In this document: in pieces, positions 41,113 to 50,094 of the stretch | Layout: each line of letters starts with the position of its first letter | Numbering within the stretch: the first letter of the stretch is position 1 | NCBI GenBank assembly: GCA_023388635.1 | Contig: JAEWFW010000058.1 | Coordinates: 1-64,000 of the forward strand | DNA length: 64,000 nucleotides | Source of the DNA: Bacillota bacterium | GTDB taxonomy: Bacteria; Bacillota; Bacilli; Desulfuribacillales; Desulfuribacillaceae | Reading direction: 5' to 3' | Translations under genes and position numbers: made by a program | Notes under the pieces: model-generated | The model's database searches: none | What the model was told of the DNA's origin: nothing | Seen by the model: the letters and a program-made list of their open reading frames with translations, nothing else

Positions 41113-41571
41113 ATGCTTAAGATCGAAGAAGGTTATGATCATATTGAAGATATCAAAACGCTTTTTAATGAGTATGTCATTTCAATAGGTATTGATTTAA
41201 CATTTCAAGGATACGATGATGAACTATCGAATTTACCGGGAAAATATGCGAAACCATCGGGCAGGTTATTTGTTGCGTATGTTGATGGGGTTGCCGCAGG
41301 ATGTATCGGGTTACGGAGTTTTGATGGAAAAAGAGGCGAAATGAAAAGGTTATACGTTCGGAATCAATTTCGCGGTTTAAAAATAGGCAAGCTGCTTTCA
41401 GAGAAAGTGATTCTCGAAGCAAAAGCCATTGGCTATCAATCGATTCTATTGGACACATTATCTACTATGGAAGCGGCTAGGACACTCTATGAAACTCTCG
41501 GATTTGTAGAAATCGATCCTTATTATGAGAGTCCGTTGAAAGATACGCGTTTCCTATGTCTGTCACTATAA
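41113..41571 (+). CDS. GNAT family N-acetyltransferase
   Basis: A 152-residue acetyltransferase. Visible are the acetyl-CoA motif A (MKRLYVRNQFRGLKIGKLLSEKV), the preceding GCIGLRSFDGKRGE strand and ARTLYETLGFVEIDPYYESP near the end, a form shared by small-molecule GNATs such as those acting on amino acids or amines. AGGAGG is well placed. Intact, unlike the GNAT remnants at 27 and 31.9 kb. Confidence 0.9.
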   Translation: MLKIEEGYDHIEDIKTLFNEYVISIGIDLTFQGYDDELSNLPGKYAKPSGRLFVAYVDGVAAGCIGLRSFDGKRGEMKRLYVRNQFRGLKIGKLLSEKVILEAKAIGYQSILLDTLSTMEAARTLYETLGFVEIDPYYESPLKDTRFLCLSL

Positions 41572-41754
41572 TTTTAGAGATGATTTTGATTGGATCTGGA
41601 GTGAATAATAGAGGCTGATGTGACTTCGCTTGAGTACAGATTTCCACATGGTCGTCTTCTAAAACAGCAGAAAATATCATGCAGTTCTTCCACGGTTTCA
41701 GTAAACTGGGCTAAACAAATCCAAATAAAACGAATACAGGGAGGATATGATTGA

Positions 41755-42873
41755 ATGCTGACAATACAAACCCACACCGTGGAGCTTAATGGAACGAGTT
41801 ATGAAATTGGATATCAGCTGGGCAAGATGACTGGCGAAGTCCCACAACTGAGAGCGACGCACACTGCTGGCATCGAGGGATTCGGTTCGGGGCAGGTCGA
41901 TGAAGCGATCAAACTGTTTAACCGCTGGTGTCCGGGTCTCACCGAAGAGCTTTGCGGTTTTGCCGATGCGTTGGAGGTTCAGCCTGAGCAAGTCTTTTTC
42001 TATGGGATGACCTATCTGCAGCCACGGTGCAGCCATATTGCACTACTGCCGAGTCTTACAGCAGAGGGGAAACCGCTGCTGGCACGCAACTATGAATTCA
42101 ACCACCAGGCAGAGGATTTTTGCCTGATGAAAACTGCTGTACAAGGAAAATATACTCATATGGGAACCAGTGTACTTCACTTTGGACGAGATGATGGCTT
42201 TAATGAACACGGTCTCGCGGTTACCATAAGTTCCTGCGGATTTCCGGTAGGTGCGTTACCTTACATGCGGACCCCGAAACTCAAGGGGTTGCAGTTTTGG
42301 GCAGTCATCCGCGCTCTGCTGGAAAACTGCAAAGATGTAGCCGAAGCACTTGCGTATCTAGAGGGTATGCCGATCGCCTACAATCTCAATATGATTCTAA
42401 TGGATAAGACAGGTAATGCAGCACTGGTTGAAACACTGGACGGTCGTACCGCCGTCAAGCAGATTACATCTGATTCTGCGGAGCAAATACTGTATGCCAC
42501 AAACCACGCAGTATTGCCGGAGCTTAAGTCAGTAGAACCGCAAGTAATGGTTCATTCGGCAAGGCGGTATGAATATATCGAAGCACTGCTTGCAGATCAG
42601 GGTAGTGTTACGAAGAAACAACTCAAGCAGATGCTGTTGTCTAAGTATCCAGACGGGCTTTGCTGCCATTATTTTGAGGAGTTTTTTGGAACTACTAAAA
42701 GCATGGTAATCTCCCCCGCTGACGGCACGATTGACCTTTGCTGGGGTGGGCAGGTGGAAAATGGCTGGTGTACCTATGATATAGCCCGACCGCTGGCAGA
42801 TGAGACAAAGGCAATACAAATCAACTTGGAAAAAGCCGTACCCGGCACGTACGAGTGGCAACCATTACGTTAA
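41755..42873 (+). CDS. C45-type Ntn hydrolase / acyltransferase
   Basis: A 372-residue protein of the C45 (acyl-CoA:6-aminopenicillanic-acid acyltransferase) and linear amide hydrolase group. These are made as precursors and self-cleave just before a nucleophilic Cys; here C92 in YLQPRCSHIALL is the candidate. Supporting stretches are KPLLARNYEFNHQAEDF, FGRDDGFNEHGLAVTISSCG and NMILMDKTGNAALVET. Bacterial members hydrolyse amides such as N-acyl amino acids; the substrate is unknown. The next gene, an AraC regulator, starts 19 bases after its stop, so the two are likely co-transcribed. Confidence 0.85.
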   Translation: MLTIQTHTVELNGTSYEIGYQLGKMTGEVPQLRATHTAGIEGFGSGQVDEAIKLFNRWCPGLTEELCGFADALEVQPEQVFFYGMTYLQPRCSHIALLPSLTAEGKPLLARNYEFNHQAEDFCLMKTAVQGKYTHMGTSVLHFGRDDGFNEHGLAVTISSCGFPVGALPYMRTPKLKGLQFWAVIRALLENCKDVAEALAYLEGMPIAYNLNMILMDKTGNAALVETLDGRTAVKQITSDSAEQILYATNHAVLPELKSVEPQVMVHSARRYEYIEALLADQGSVTKKQLKQMLLSKYPDGLCCHYFEEFFGTTKSMVISPADGTIDLCWGGQVENGWCTYDIARPLADETKAIQINLEKAVPGTYEWQPLR

Positions 42874-42892
42874 GAATGGAGGGAGGATTGTT

Positions 42893-43768
42893 GTGGACTA
42901 TAGGAAATCGTTGGAGCAGGCAGTCATATATATCGAAAATAATCTGGGCAGTGACATTAAAGTAGAGGATGTGGCAAAAGCTGCCGGATATTCCTACTAC
43001 CATCTAAACCGGCAGTTCGCAGCCATCCTGGGTGAGAGTATTGGAAGCTATGTTAAAAAGCGCCGTTTAGCCGATGCCTCCCAAAAACTTCTTTATACTG
43101 AACGGAAGATTATTGACATTGCGATGGAAAATGGCTTTGATTCTTCGGAGGCGTTCAGCCGTGCATTCAAAGCGATTTATCAAGTTAGCCCACAGACCTA
43201 CCGTCGGAATCGTTTGGATACTCTCATTGGCGGCAAGCAACGCTTAGACACTGGACTGTTAGACCATCTGGCTGGCAATGTGACAGTACATCCTAAAATT
43301 GTCGAGCTGCCGGAAATAAAGGTTGCCGGACTTCGGGGAGAAACCACATTACGGGACAACCGTCTTCGAGAGCTGTGGGATCGTGCGAATGTCCTTTATA
43401 CGCAAATTCCCAATCGCATTCCAAATGGTCGGGCTTTTGGTATCTGTGAGGCTTGTGTGGACAATACTCTGTACACTATGAATGACGATATTTTGTTTAC
43501 TGAGGTGGCGGGAACGGAGGTGTCATCCTTTCAGGGGCTGACCGAACCTTTTGTAAAAAAAGTAATTCCCGGTGGGCGTTACGCAGTGTTTACTCACTGT
43601 GGCACTCTGCGAATGTTGTCCCAGACTTTTGAATATATTTGGGGGACATGGTTCCTTAACACAAAAGAAGAGATGGACTGGAGGGAGGACTTTGAGTTGT
43701 ACGACGAGCGCTTCTTAGGGTATGACCATCCGAATTCCCAGGTGGACTTGTATATTCCGGTGAGATAG
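42893..43768 (+). CDS. AraC-family regulator with GyrI-like ligand domain
   Basis: A 291-residue regulator. The N-terminal ~100 residues hold the double HTH of AraC proteins (VEDVAKAAGYSYYHLNRQFA, DIAMENGFDSSEAFSRAFK, YQVSPQTYRRNR). The rest is a GyrI/Rob-type effector-binding domain (VHPKIVELPEIKVAGLRGET, EPFVKKVIPGGRYAVFTHCG, DWREDFELYDERFLG). I start it at GTG 42893, with GGAGGGAGG upstream; this removes a spurious extension overlapping the preceding gene. Position suggests it controls the C45 hydrolase gene and itself. Confidence 0.88.
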   Translation: MDYRKSLEQAVIYIENNLGSDIKVEDVAKAAGYSYYHLNRQFAAILGESIGSYVKKRRLADASQKLLYTERKIIDIAMENGFDSSEAFSRAFKAIYQVSPQTYRRNRLDTLIGGKQRLDTGLLDHLAGNVTVHPKIVELPEIKVAGLRGETTLRDNRLRELWDRANVLYTQIPNRIPNGRAFGICEACVDNTLYTMNDDILFTEVAGTEVSSFQGLTEPFVKKVIPGGRYAVFTHCGTLRMLSQTFEYIWGTWFLNTKEEMDWREDFELYDERFLGYDHPNSQVDLYIPVR

Positions 43769-43791
43769 CATCAAAAGATGGAGGGGTGTTT

Positions 43792-44298
43792 TTGAAAACA
43801 GTACAATTGATCTTTCAATATACACAGAGTGAGTATGTAAGGGCGGTCAGACAATATTTGATCGCCAGTAAAATGATACGCAAATTTGATATAGTTCTTG
43901 CCCCATTATTACTCCTATATTCGATCGGCTACGTTTTTATCTCTGATTTCAGTATATTTAGCATCATCATAGCGCTTATTGTATTGATTGGCACGATACT
44001 CGGAAGTTTTTTGTATTTTTTTATGCCGATTGTTAAATTTAAACAAACATCAAAATACCATGCAGAATACACCATGATATTTTCGCAAAACGCTATTAAG
44101 TGGAAAACTCAAAATACCGAATCGCAATTGAAATGGAACATTTACTCTGAACTATGGGAGAGCAATGACTTTTATTTCTTGATTCAAGGTCCACGAATGT
44201 ATACGTTAATACCCAAAAGGGTGTTTGCGAGTCAAGAGGAAAAACAAATTTTTGAAGAAATTGTACTAGCAAAATTAAAGTCTAGCAAACATATATAA
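43792..44298 (+). CDS. YcxB-like membrane protein
   Basis: A 168-residue protein with two central membrane helices (residues ~40-57 and 60-82) and a C-terminal cytoplasmic domain matching the YcxB-like pattern (AEYTMIFSQNAIKWKTQNTE, SELWESNDFYFLIQG, YTLIPKRVFASQEE). Function unknown. TTG start at 43792 placed seven bases after GGAGG; the GTG at 43786 is too close. Confidence 0.75.
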   Translation: MKTVQLIFQYTQSEYVRAVRQYLIASKMIRKFDIVLAPLLLLYSIGYVFISDFSIFSIIIALIVLIGTILGSFLYFFMPIVKFKQTSKYHAEYTMIFSQNAIKWKTQNTESQLKWNIYSELWESNDFYFLIQGPRMYTLIPKRVFASQEEKQIFEEIVLAKLKSSKHI

Positions 44299-44324
44299 AA
44301 TTTAACTACGATAGGGGAGTTACG

Positions 44325-45230
44325 GTGAAAAGGACATATAGAGTATACCAAATTGATTCATTTACCAAAGAAAGATTTACCGGAAACCCAGCAGGTGTAG
44401 TGATAAATGCGGACGGTCTAAGCGAAGCCCTGATGCAAAAAATAGCACGTGAGTTGAATAACTCGGAGACGGCATTCATTTTTACGGATTGTGAAGACTG
44501 CGATGTTCACGTGAGATTTTTCACTCCGACCAGCGAAGTGCCTATCTGCGGACATGCTACGATTGCGGCACATTATGCCCGTGCGATGGAGCAGAATTTG
44601 GGCAGCGGGAGAGTGTACCAGAAAACCGGGGCTGGAATCCTGCCGGTAGATATTTCACTCGATAATGGTGATTATAGAATCACTATGACACAAGGTGAAG
44701 TTTCAGTGGGTGAGGCATTGCCGCAAGTATATCAAAATCGTCTTTTGCATGCTTTAGGAATTGAGCAAAAGGATGTAAGAGAAGAATGCCCTATAGCCAT
44801 CGCATCTACAGGACATTCCAAAGTTATGGTAGCTATTAAAGATGCTGATGTACTACATAACTTGTCCCCTGATTTATCGGCATTGTCAAAATTGAGCGAT
44901 GATATTAGATGTAATGGGTATTATATTTTTACATTGCATCCAGAAGAAAAAACTCTCGTACATGGAAGAATGTTTGCACCGGCAATCGGAATCGCTGAAG
45001 ATCCGGTTACGGGAAATGCCAATGGTCCACTCGGTGCGTACCTCGTCCACTACGGTATAGTGGAAACGGATGGTGGGGAATTCTCCTTTGAAGCGGTGCA
45101 GGGCGAAGCAATCGGCAGAGCGGGAAAGATACAAGTTCAAGTGAAAATTATCAACAATCAACCTGTTGAGGTGAAAATTAGCGGGGACGCGGTAATCGTT
45201 TTTTCAACAGAAATTGAAATTGATTGCTGA
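44325..45230 (+). CDS. PhzF family isomerase/epimerase-like protein
   Basis: A 301-residue PhzF-fold protein. Conserved features are FTGNPAGVVINADGLS, the catalytic Glu at residue 48 (NNSETAFIF), the VPICGHATIAAHY loop and AEDPVTGNANGPLGAYLV in the second half. PhzF itself isomerises a phenazine precursor; most relatives, as here with no phenazine genes nearby, have unknown substrates. GTG start with GGGGAG six bases upstream. Confidence 0.9.
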   Translation: MKRTYRVYQIDSFTKERFTGNPAGVVINADGLSEALMQKIARELNNSETAFIFTDCEDCDVHVRFFTPTSEVPICGHATIAAHYARAMEQNLGSGRVYQKTGAGILPVDISLDNGDYRITMTQGEVSVGEALPQVYQNRLLHALGIEQKDVREECPIAIASTGHSKVMVAIKDADVLHNLSPDLSALSKLSDDIRCNGYYIFTLHPEEKTLVHGRMFAPAIGIAEDPVTGNANGPLGAYLVHYGIVETDGGEFSFEAVQGEAIGRAGKIQVQVKIINNQPVEVKISGDAVIVFSTEIEIDC

Positions 45231-45320
45231 TCTTATAATTTTTTGTTTGAAATCGCGGATACTTCATGTAAGATTAGGATGTATGAGAAATATCGCTAAT
45301 CGAATTGAGGGGTTCTTTAC

Positions 45321-46154
45321 ATGGAGTATAAAATTATAGTGGACAGTTGCTGTGATCTAACACCGCAGTTAAGAGAGAAAATGGGGATAGTTTCAGTTCC
45401 TTTGAAGATGCGGCTCGGGCAAAAAGAGTTCGTAGATGATCAATCGCTTGATCTTGATCAATTTATGCGTGAGATGAAAGCGTGTAAGGAAAAAGTCGGC
45501 TCATCTGCTCCGTCATTTTTTTCGTTTCAGGAAGCGATTCAAAACGCTAAAAATGCATTTGTAGTGACCTTGTCCAGCCAGTTATCCGGTTCATATGCTA
45601 GTGCTGTAATGGGGAAGGAATCCGCAGAAGAAGACGGCGTAAGCAGCGCGTATGTGTTCGATTCCAAAAGTGCTTCGGCGGCTGAAACACTGGTTGCGGT
45701 CAAACTCCACGAACTGATTTCTTTAAGTACGCCTAAAGAGCAAATTATCAAAACAGTCGAACAGTTTATCGATAATATGAAGACTTATTTTGTTTTGGAA
45801 AACTACGAAAATTTGCAAAAAAACGGTCGACTCAACAAAATTACCGGAAAGCTGATTCAGATTTTGAATGTCAAATTGATCATGGGCACCGATCGTATGG
45901 GCAATATTGCTTTGTATGAAAAAGCAAGAGGCGCAAAGCAAATGATGAAACAACTATTATTATTGATTGAGAAAAGTGGAAAGACCACCGTCGGTGAAAA
46001 GCTGGTGATTTCGCATTGCAACAATTTGGATTTAGCTACCCGATTGTCAGAGGCAATTAAACAGCAATTTCAATTTCAAGAAATACTGATCATCCCTTCC
46101 GGAGGGTTAAGCAGTCTCTATACGGATGATAAGGGAATTGTCTTAGCGTTTTAG
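45321..46154 (+). CDS. DegV family fatty-acid-binding protein
   Basis: A 277-residue DegV protein. YKIIVDSCCDLTPQL at the start, FVVTLSSQLSGSYASAV in the middle and a C-terminal GGLSSLYTDDKGIVLAF are family hallmarks. Members bind fatty acids and include the FakB subunit of fatty acid kinase. The lipoate ligase gene begins 15 bases downstream, so the two may be co-transcribed; both deal with acyl groups, but the link is inference. Confidence 0.92.
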   Translation: MEYKIIVDSCCDLTPQLREKMGIVSVPLKMRLGQKEFVDDQSLDLDQFMREMKACKEKVGSSAPSFFSFQEAIQNAKNAFVVTLSSQLSGSYASAVMGKESAEEDGVSSAYVFDSKSASAAETLVAVKLHELISLSTPKEQIIKTVEQFIDNMKTYFVLENYENLQKNGRLNKITGKLIQILNVKLIMGTDRMGNIALYEKARGAKQMMKQLLLLIEKSGKTTVGEKLVISHCNNLDLATRLSEAIKQQFQFQEILIIPSGGLSSLYTDDKGIVLAF

Positions 46155-46169
46155 ATAGGAGTGTGCGTG

Positions 46170-47168
46170 ATGATGAAACAAATCTATTATTATGAATCTC
46201 TACAAAATATTCCATACGATAATATTGCATTGGAAGAATATTTACTGATGAACGTGCAGCCTGATGAGTGCATTCTCTATTTATGGCAAAATAAGCATAC
46301 GGTCGTCATAGGAAGAAATCAAAACGCGTGGAAGGAATGCAAAACCGCTGAGTTAGAGGCAGATGGGGGATATTTGGCAAGACGCTTATCAGGCGGGGGA
46401 GCTGTATTCCATGACTTAGGGAATCTCAACTTTACATTTCTTGCGCGAAAAGCCAATTACAATGTCGAACGTCAACTTGAAGTGATTCTGAGAGCTGTAC
46501 AGAAGCTGGGAATTAAAGCGGAAAAATCCGGTCGCAATGATATTACTGTAGATGGTGCCAAGTTTTCCGGCAATGCTTTTTATTCTACCAAGGATTACTG
46601 CTATCACCATGGAACGGTGCTTTTCAATGTAGATAAAGATAATCTTTCCAAATATTTGAATGTTTCAAAGGCAAAGCTCCAATCAAAAGGCGTCAGTTCC
46701 GTTCGCTCAAGAATTGCGAATCTCAGGGATTTCAATCCGGATATTACATTGGAGCAGTTGCGGGAAAAAATGATTGAAGCATTTGGAGAAGTATATGGTT
46801 TTGCGCCGCAAAAGCTCGAAGAAAGCCGATTGGATAAAACAGCAATTCAAGCATTAGCGGAGAAGTTCTCTTCTAGGGATTGGATATATGGTGCGCCGAT
46901 AAAATTCAGTTATGAGGTCTCTAAACGATTTGATTGGGGAGAAATTGAGTTGCAAATGGAAATAGGGAACGGCAAAGTGTTGAATACCGCTGTATATTCA
47001 GATTCCCTACACCCACATTTTATCTCGGCGATACCGGACGCGCTGAATGGAACGATCTTTTCTTCAAGTACTTTGGCGAGTGCGATTGAGGCGATTTCAC
47101 TTGATGATGGAGTCCCACCGATCCTTGTCGATGATATTAAGAATTTACTGCTTGAGCAAAGTTTGTAA
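46170..47168 (+). CDS. lplA: Lipoate-protein ligase
   Basis: A 332-residue lipoate ligase that activates free lipoate with ATP and attaches it to lipoyl domains of 2-oxoacid dehydrogenases or GcvH. Key stretches: LWQNKHTVVIGRNQN, ARRLSGGGAVFHDLGNLNFT (lipoate pocket) and GAKFSGNAFYSTKDYCYHHG (with the conserved Lys). The C-terminal accessory domain is present. Start at 46170 (AGGAG eight bases upstream); three upstream in-frame codons are excluded. Confidence 0.94.
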   Translation: MMKQIYYYESLQNIPYDNIALEEYLLMNVQPDECILYLWQNKHTVVIGRNQNAWKECKTAELEADGGYLARRLSGGGAVFHDLGNLNFTFLARKANYNVERQLEVILRAVQKLGIKAEKSGRNDITVDGAKFSGNAFYSTKDYCYHHGTVLFNVDKDNLSKYLNVSKAKLQSKGVSSVRSRIANLRDFNPDITLEQLREKMIEAFGEVYGFAPQKLEESRLDKTAIQALAEKFSSRDWIYGAPIKFSYEVSKRFDWGEIELQMEIGNGKVLNTAVYSDSLHPHFISAIPDALNGTIFSSSTLASAIEAISLDDGVPPILVDDIKNLLLEQSL

Positions 47169-47220
47169 TTATGAATCAGAGTTTGAAATTATTGGTTAAT
47201 CAGGCTCTGTAAACACTGTT

Positions 47221-47259
47221 TTAGCCGGTTACCGGTATTGATTTCCGATAGCCGGCTAA
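47221..47259. terminator. Bidirectional terminator-like hairpin between converging genes
   Basis: Stem TTAGCCGG (47221-47228) / CCGGCTAA (47252-47259), with internal pairing in the loop, between the stop codons of the lipoate ligase and the minus-strand lipoprotein gene. Confidence 0.7.
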
Positions 47260-47264
47260 TTACA

Positions 47265-47870
47265 TTAATCGATACTGCTGTGGTATTTTAAATATATTGC
47301 TTCAATTTTTGAGTCTGGCAAAATCGGGTCATTGACCAAATGATAATCGTCTTTATTTGTATCGAAGATCAAAACCATATCCCCGTCGATATCAAACCAG
47401 CCGTCTAATTTACCCTCGGTATGTCTGCTGATATGTTCGTCGTATTGTTTGCGGTAGATATTGAACGCTTCCATGGCATTATCACCGACTGCTACACCCA
47501 GTTTTGTCTTTATATCACTTGAAAAGACGCGTATTTGCATAACTTCTTGAGATGTTTGCCCGATCAGCAAATCAATTCCGTTTTCGTATATCCACTGATT
47601 TGCCTGCTCCCTGAGATATCCGGCATCATCCTCGTACGCCTCTACTATATAATTTTCCCCCAATAATTTCCGTACATCTGCTTGTTTTATGCCAAGTGTA
47701 ACTCCGCTAAAATGTTCCGATGCCTCCGGTAGTTCGGATGTAGGGTCTTCTTCGTTTTCCAAAGGTTTGGAATCCCCACAAGCCATAAGTATACCTGAAA
47801 CCGCCGCAAGCATTATAAGCAAATAATACAAAGTTGTCACACCTCTACGCATTCTACATTTTTTCGGCAT
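47265..47870 (-). CDS. Hypothetical lipoprotein
   Basis: A 201-residue protein with an N-terminal hydrophobic segment ending in ILMACGDS, a lipobox. The mature part is acidic, with HFSGVTLGIKQADVRKLLGE and VAVGDNAMEAFNIYRKQYDE, two similar 'GI/GVxx-A-x-V-xxLG' elements of the kind found in small SmpA/OmlA-like lipoproteins. No family is recognised with confidence. Confidence 0.7.
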   Translation of the reverse strand: MPKKCRMRRGVTTLYYLLIMLAAVSGILMACGDSKPLENEEDPTSELPEASEHFSGVTLGIKQADVRKLLGENYIVEAYEDDAGYLREQANQWIYENGIDLLIGQTSQEVMQIRVFSSDIKTKLGVAVGDNAMEAFNIYRKQYDEHISRHTEGKLDGWFDIDGDMVLIFDTNKDDYHLVNDPILPDSKIEAIYLKYHSSID

Positions 47871-48022
47871 GCCTCAAAACCCCCTGATTAAATAATTATC
47901 TAAATACTAATTAATGTAAGTAATAATGTAATATATATAAGAAACAATGTCAATCAATCTCAGTTTCGCGGTGAATGTACAGGAATGGTCTTTTGAGAAA
48001 ACACATCTTTTGAGAAAAATAC

Positions 48023-48078
48023 TTGATAAATAGCATCAAAATCATTTACAATATCGATAGGAATGAATATTCATTCCT
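48023..48078 (+). promoter_or_regulatory. Promoter and perfect 20-bp palindromic operator of the efflux operon
   Basis: TTGATA (48023-48028), 18 bases, TACAAT (48047-48052). Just downstream, 48059-48078 is a perfect palindrome with arms AGGAATGAAT / ATTCATTCCT. Its position at the transcription start, directly before a TetR gene, makes it the probable TetR operator. Confidence 0.85.
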
Positions 48079-48095
48079 ATGCAGGAGGTGAAAAG

Positions 48096-48677
48096 GTGAA
48101 ATCGAACAAGCGTGAAGATATTCTAAATGCAGCGCTCGTGTTATTTGCAGAACGAGGATTTGAGGGAACGACAGTGCCGGATATTGCGAAGAAAGCGAAT
48201 GTCGGTGCAGGCACAATTTATCGCTATTTTGAGAGTAAGGAAATGTTGCTGAATGTTTTGTATCAGAAGCATTTGTCGCATTTTAAGGAAATTCTTCAAA
48301 ACGATATTCTCAAAGAGGGAACCAGTGTACGGGAACAGTTTCATCAATTGTTCCAAAATATTATTATGTTTGCCAATCGCAATATCTATGCTTTGATTTT
48401 TATTGATACACAGAGTTATAGTCATAATTTAAACGAAGAAAGCTTTCAACAGATGCTGGATTTTTTTGCATCTTTAGGAACGATGTTTGAAAAAGGTAAA
48501 CAACAAGGAGTCATTGTTCCAATGCCGTCAAGTATACTGCTTGCTATGGTTTATGGTTCCATTTTGTATTTATATAAGACAATTCGTGCCGGCGGTCTTG
48601 AAGAAACTCCGGAACTTTTGGCCAGCATGGAAGAGTGCTGCTGGAATGCCATATGTGTCCATGACCAGAGGGTGTAA
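48096..48677 (+). CDS. TetR/AcrR family repressor of the efflux operon
   Basis: A 193-residue TetR regulator. The HTH is classical (KREDILNAALVLFAERGFEG, TTVPDIAKKANVGAGTIYRYF); the C-terminal ligand domain is divergent as usual. GTG start at 48096 with AGGAGG seven bases upstream; the ATG at 48063 lies before that site and inside the operator. It heads an operon with the MFP and RND genes and probably represses it through the palindrome at 48059-48078. Confidence 0.93.
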   Translation: MKSNKREDILNAALVLFAERGFEGTTVPDIAKKANVGAGTIYRYFESKEMLLNVLYQKHLSHFKEILQNDILKEGTSVREQFHQLFQNIIMFANRNIYALIFIDTQSYSHNLNEESFQQMLDFFASLGTMFEKGKQQGVIVPMPSSILLAMVYGSILYLYKTIRAGGLEETPELLASMEECCWNAICVHDQRV

Positions 48678-48729
48678 TCGATATTAAGCAAATTGCAAAA
48701 ATAACAAAAAGGTTGAGGAGGATTTTGAA

Positions 48730-50094
48730 GTGAAGGGACATTGGTCGAGAATTTTAGTTATTACTTTATGTGTATTACTATTGACAGCTTGCACGTCAAA
48801 CAAAGAAGCAGCAGAACAGGGAAAGCAGGCGAATATTGTTCGAGTGACCGAAGTCCAAAAGCAGGCGTTGCATAACGAATATGTTTATTCAGGAGCACTA
48901 CAGCCAATGGAACAAGTGGCTGTGACTTTTCAGGCAGCGGGTGAGATCAAACAGACACTTGCTGAAGTTGGTGATGTTGTGCAGGTAGGTGATGTTCTAG
49001 CGGTTCTTGATAGTGAATATGCACAATTACAATTGGATCAAGCGAGAAGTGGAGTTAATCAAGCACAGGCGATGATAGAAGCAGCAAGTGCGGGAATTGA
49101 AGCATCAGACGCTCAAATCAGAGCGGCACAGGCTGAACTTGCCACAGCGAAAAAAGGAGCGTCAGAGCAACAGATAGCTCAGGCTAAAAATGGTGTAGCA
49201 CAGGCTGAAGCTGCTTACAATAAGGTAAAAGCCGATGCGGAGCGGTATAAACTTCTGTATGATCAAGGCGCTGTATCACAAAGCGATTATGAAGGAATCC
49301 AATTACAGCTTGATAATGCAGAAAAGACTTTGGCGAATGCCAAAGAAAGCTTATCACAAGTGTTGGAAGGGGCTACAGAGGAACAAATTAAAGCTGTCAC
49401 TGCAATGGTTCATCAAGCAGAAGCGGGCAAACAATCTTCGTTGGCATCGTTAACGCAGGCACAAGCTGGATACGCTAATGCATTGACTGTCCAAGAACAG
49501 GCAGCATTGGCATTGTCAAAAACGAGTGTAACGGCAACAATATCAGGCAGTATTTTAGAAAAATTTGCGACAGCCGGTCAGATGACGGCAGCGGGTTCAC
49601 CTGCGTACTCTGTGGGTGTGATTGATCAAATGAAAGTCTTATTGCCGATTCCAGATTATATGACAAATCATTGGAACGTAGGTCAAGAGGTTCAAGTAAA
49701 ACTATATGACGAAGTCAGGGTTGGGAAGGTCAATCGTGTTAGTCCGCAGACAAATTTCGGTTCAGGGACTGTTTCTGTTGAAGTGGTTGTTCCTAATGAG
49801 AAGCATGATTGGAAGGCAGGGCAGATCGTAACGGCAAAAATAGAAATTGAACAAGAGAGTGGATTTCTGATTCCGGTTGAATCTGTAGTCAGTTATGGAG
49901 AGCAACCTCATGTATTTTGTAATGTAAATGGTATTGCCGTGAAGAAAGACGTTGTTTTAGGAAAAAATATAGTAGAAAATCAGTTTCATGTAATAGAAGG
50001 ATTACAAGAAGGGGACAAAGTCATAGTAACAGGTGTCAATAAATTGTTTGATGGTGACCTCATTCAAGTAATGGAGGCTCAACCGCATGATTAA
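48730..50094 (+). CDS. RND efflux adaptor (membrane fusion protein), lipoprotein
   Basis: A 454-residue HlyD/AcrA-type adaptor. Lipobox LLLTACTS anchors it outside the membrane. A lipoyl-like half-motif (EQVAVTFQAAGEIKQTLAEV, GDVLAVLDSEYAQLQLDQ) flanks a long coiled-coil hairpin rich in Gln/Ala (residues ~95-260), followed by barrel and membrane-proximal domains. In a Gram-positive cell there is no outer-membrane channel, so it acts with the RND pump only. GTG start with GAGGAGG. It overlaps the RND gene by 8 bases. Confidence 0.92.
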   Translation: MKGHWSRILVITLCVLLLTACTSNKEAAEQGKQANIVRVTEVQKQALHNEYVYSGALQPMEQVAVTFQAAGEIKQTLAEVGDVVQVGDVLAVLDSEYAQLQLDQARSGVNQAQAMIEAASAGIEASDAQIRAAQAELATAKKGASEQQIAQAKNGVAQAEAAYNKVKADAERYKLLYDQGAVSQSDYEGIQLQLDNAEKTLANAKESLSQVLEGATEEQIKAVTAMVHQAEAGKQSSLASLTQAQAGYANALTVQEQAALALSKTSVTATISGSILEKFATAGQMTAAGSPAYSVGVIDQMKVLLPIPDYMTNHWNVGQEVQVKLYDEVRVGKVNRVSPQTNFGSGTVSVEVVVPNEKHDWKAGQIVTAKIEIEQESGFLIPVESVVSYGEQPHVFCNVNGIAVKKDVVLGKNIVENQFHVIEGLQEGDKVIVTGVNKLFDGDLIQVMEAQPHD

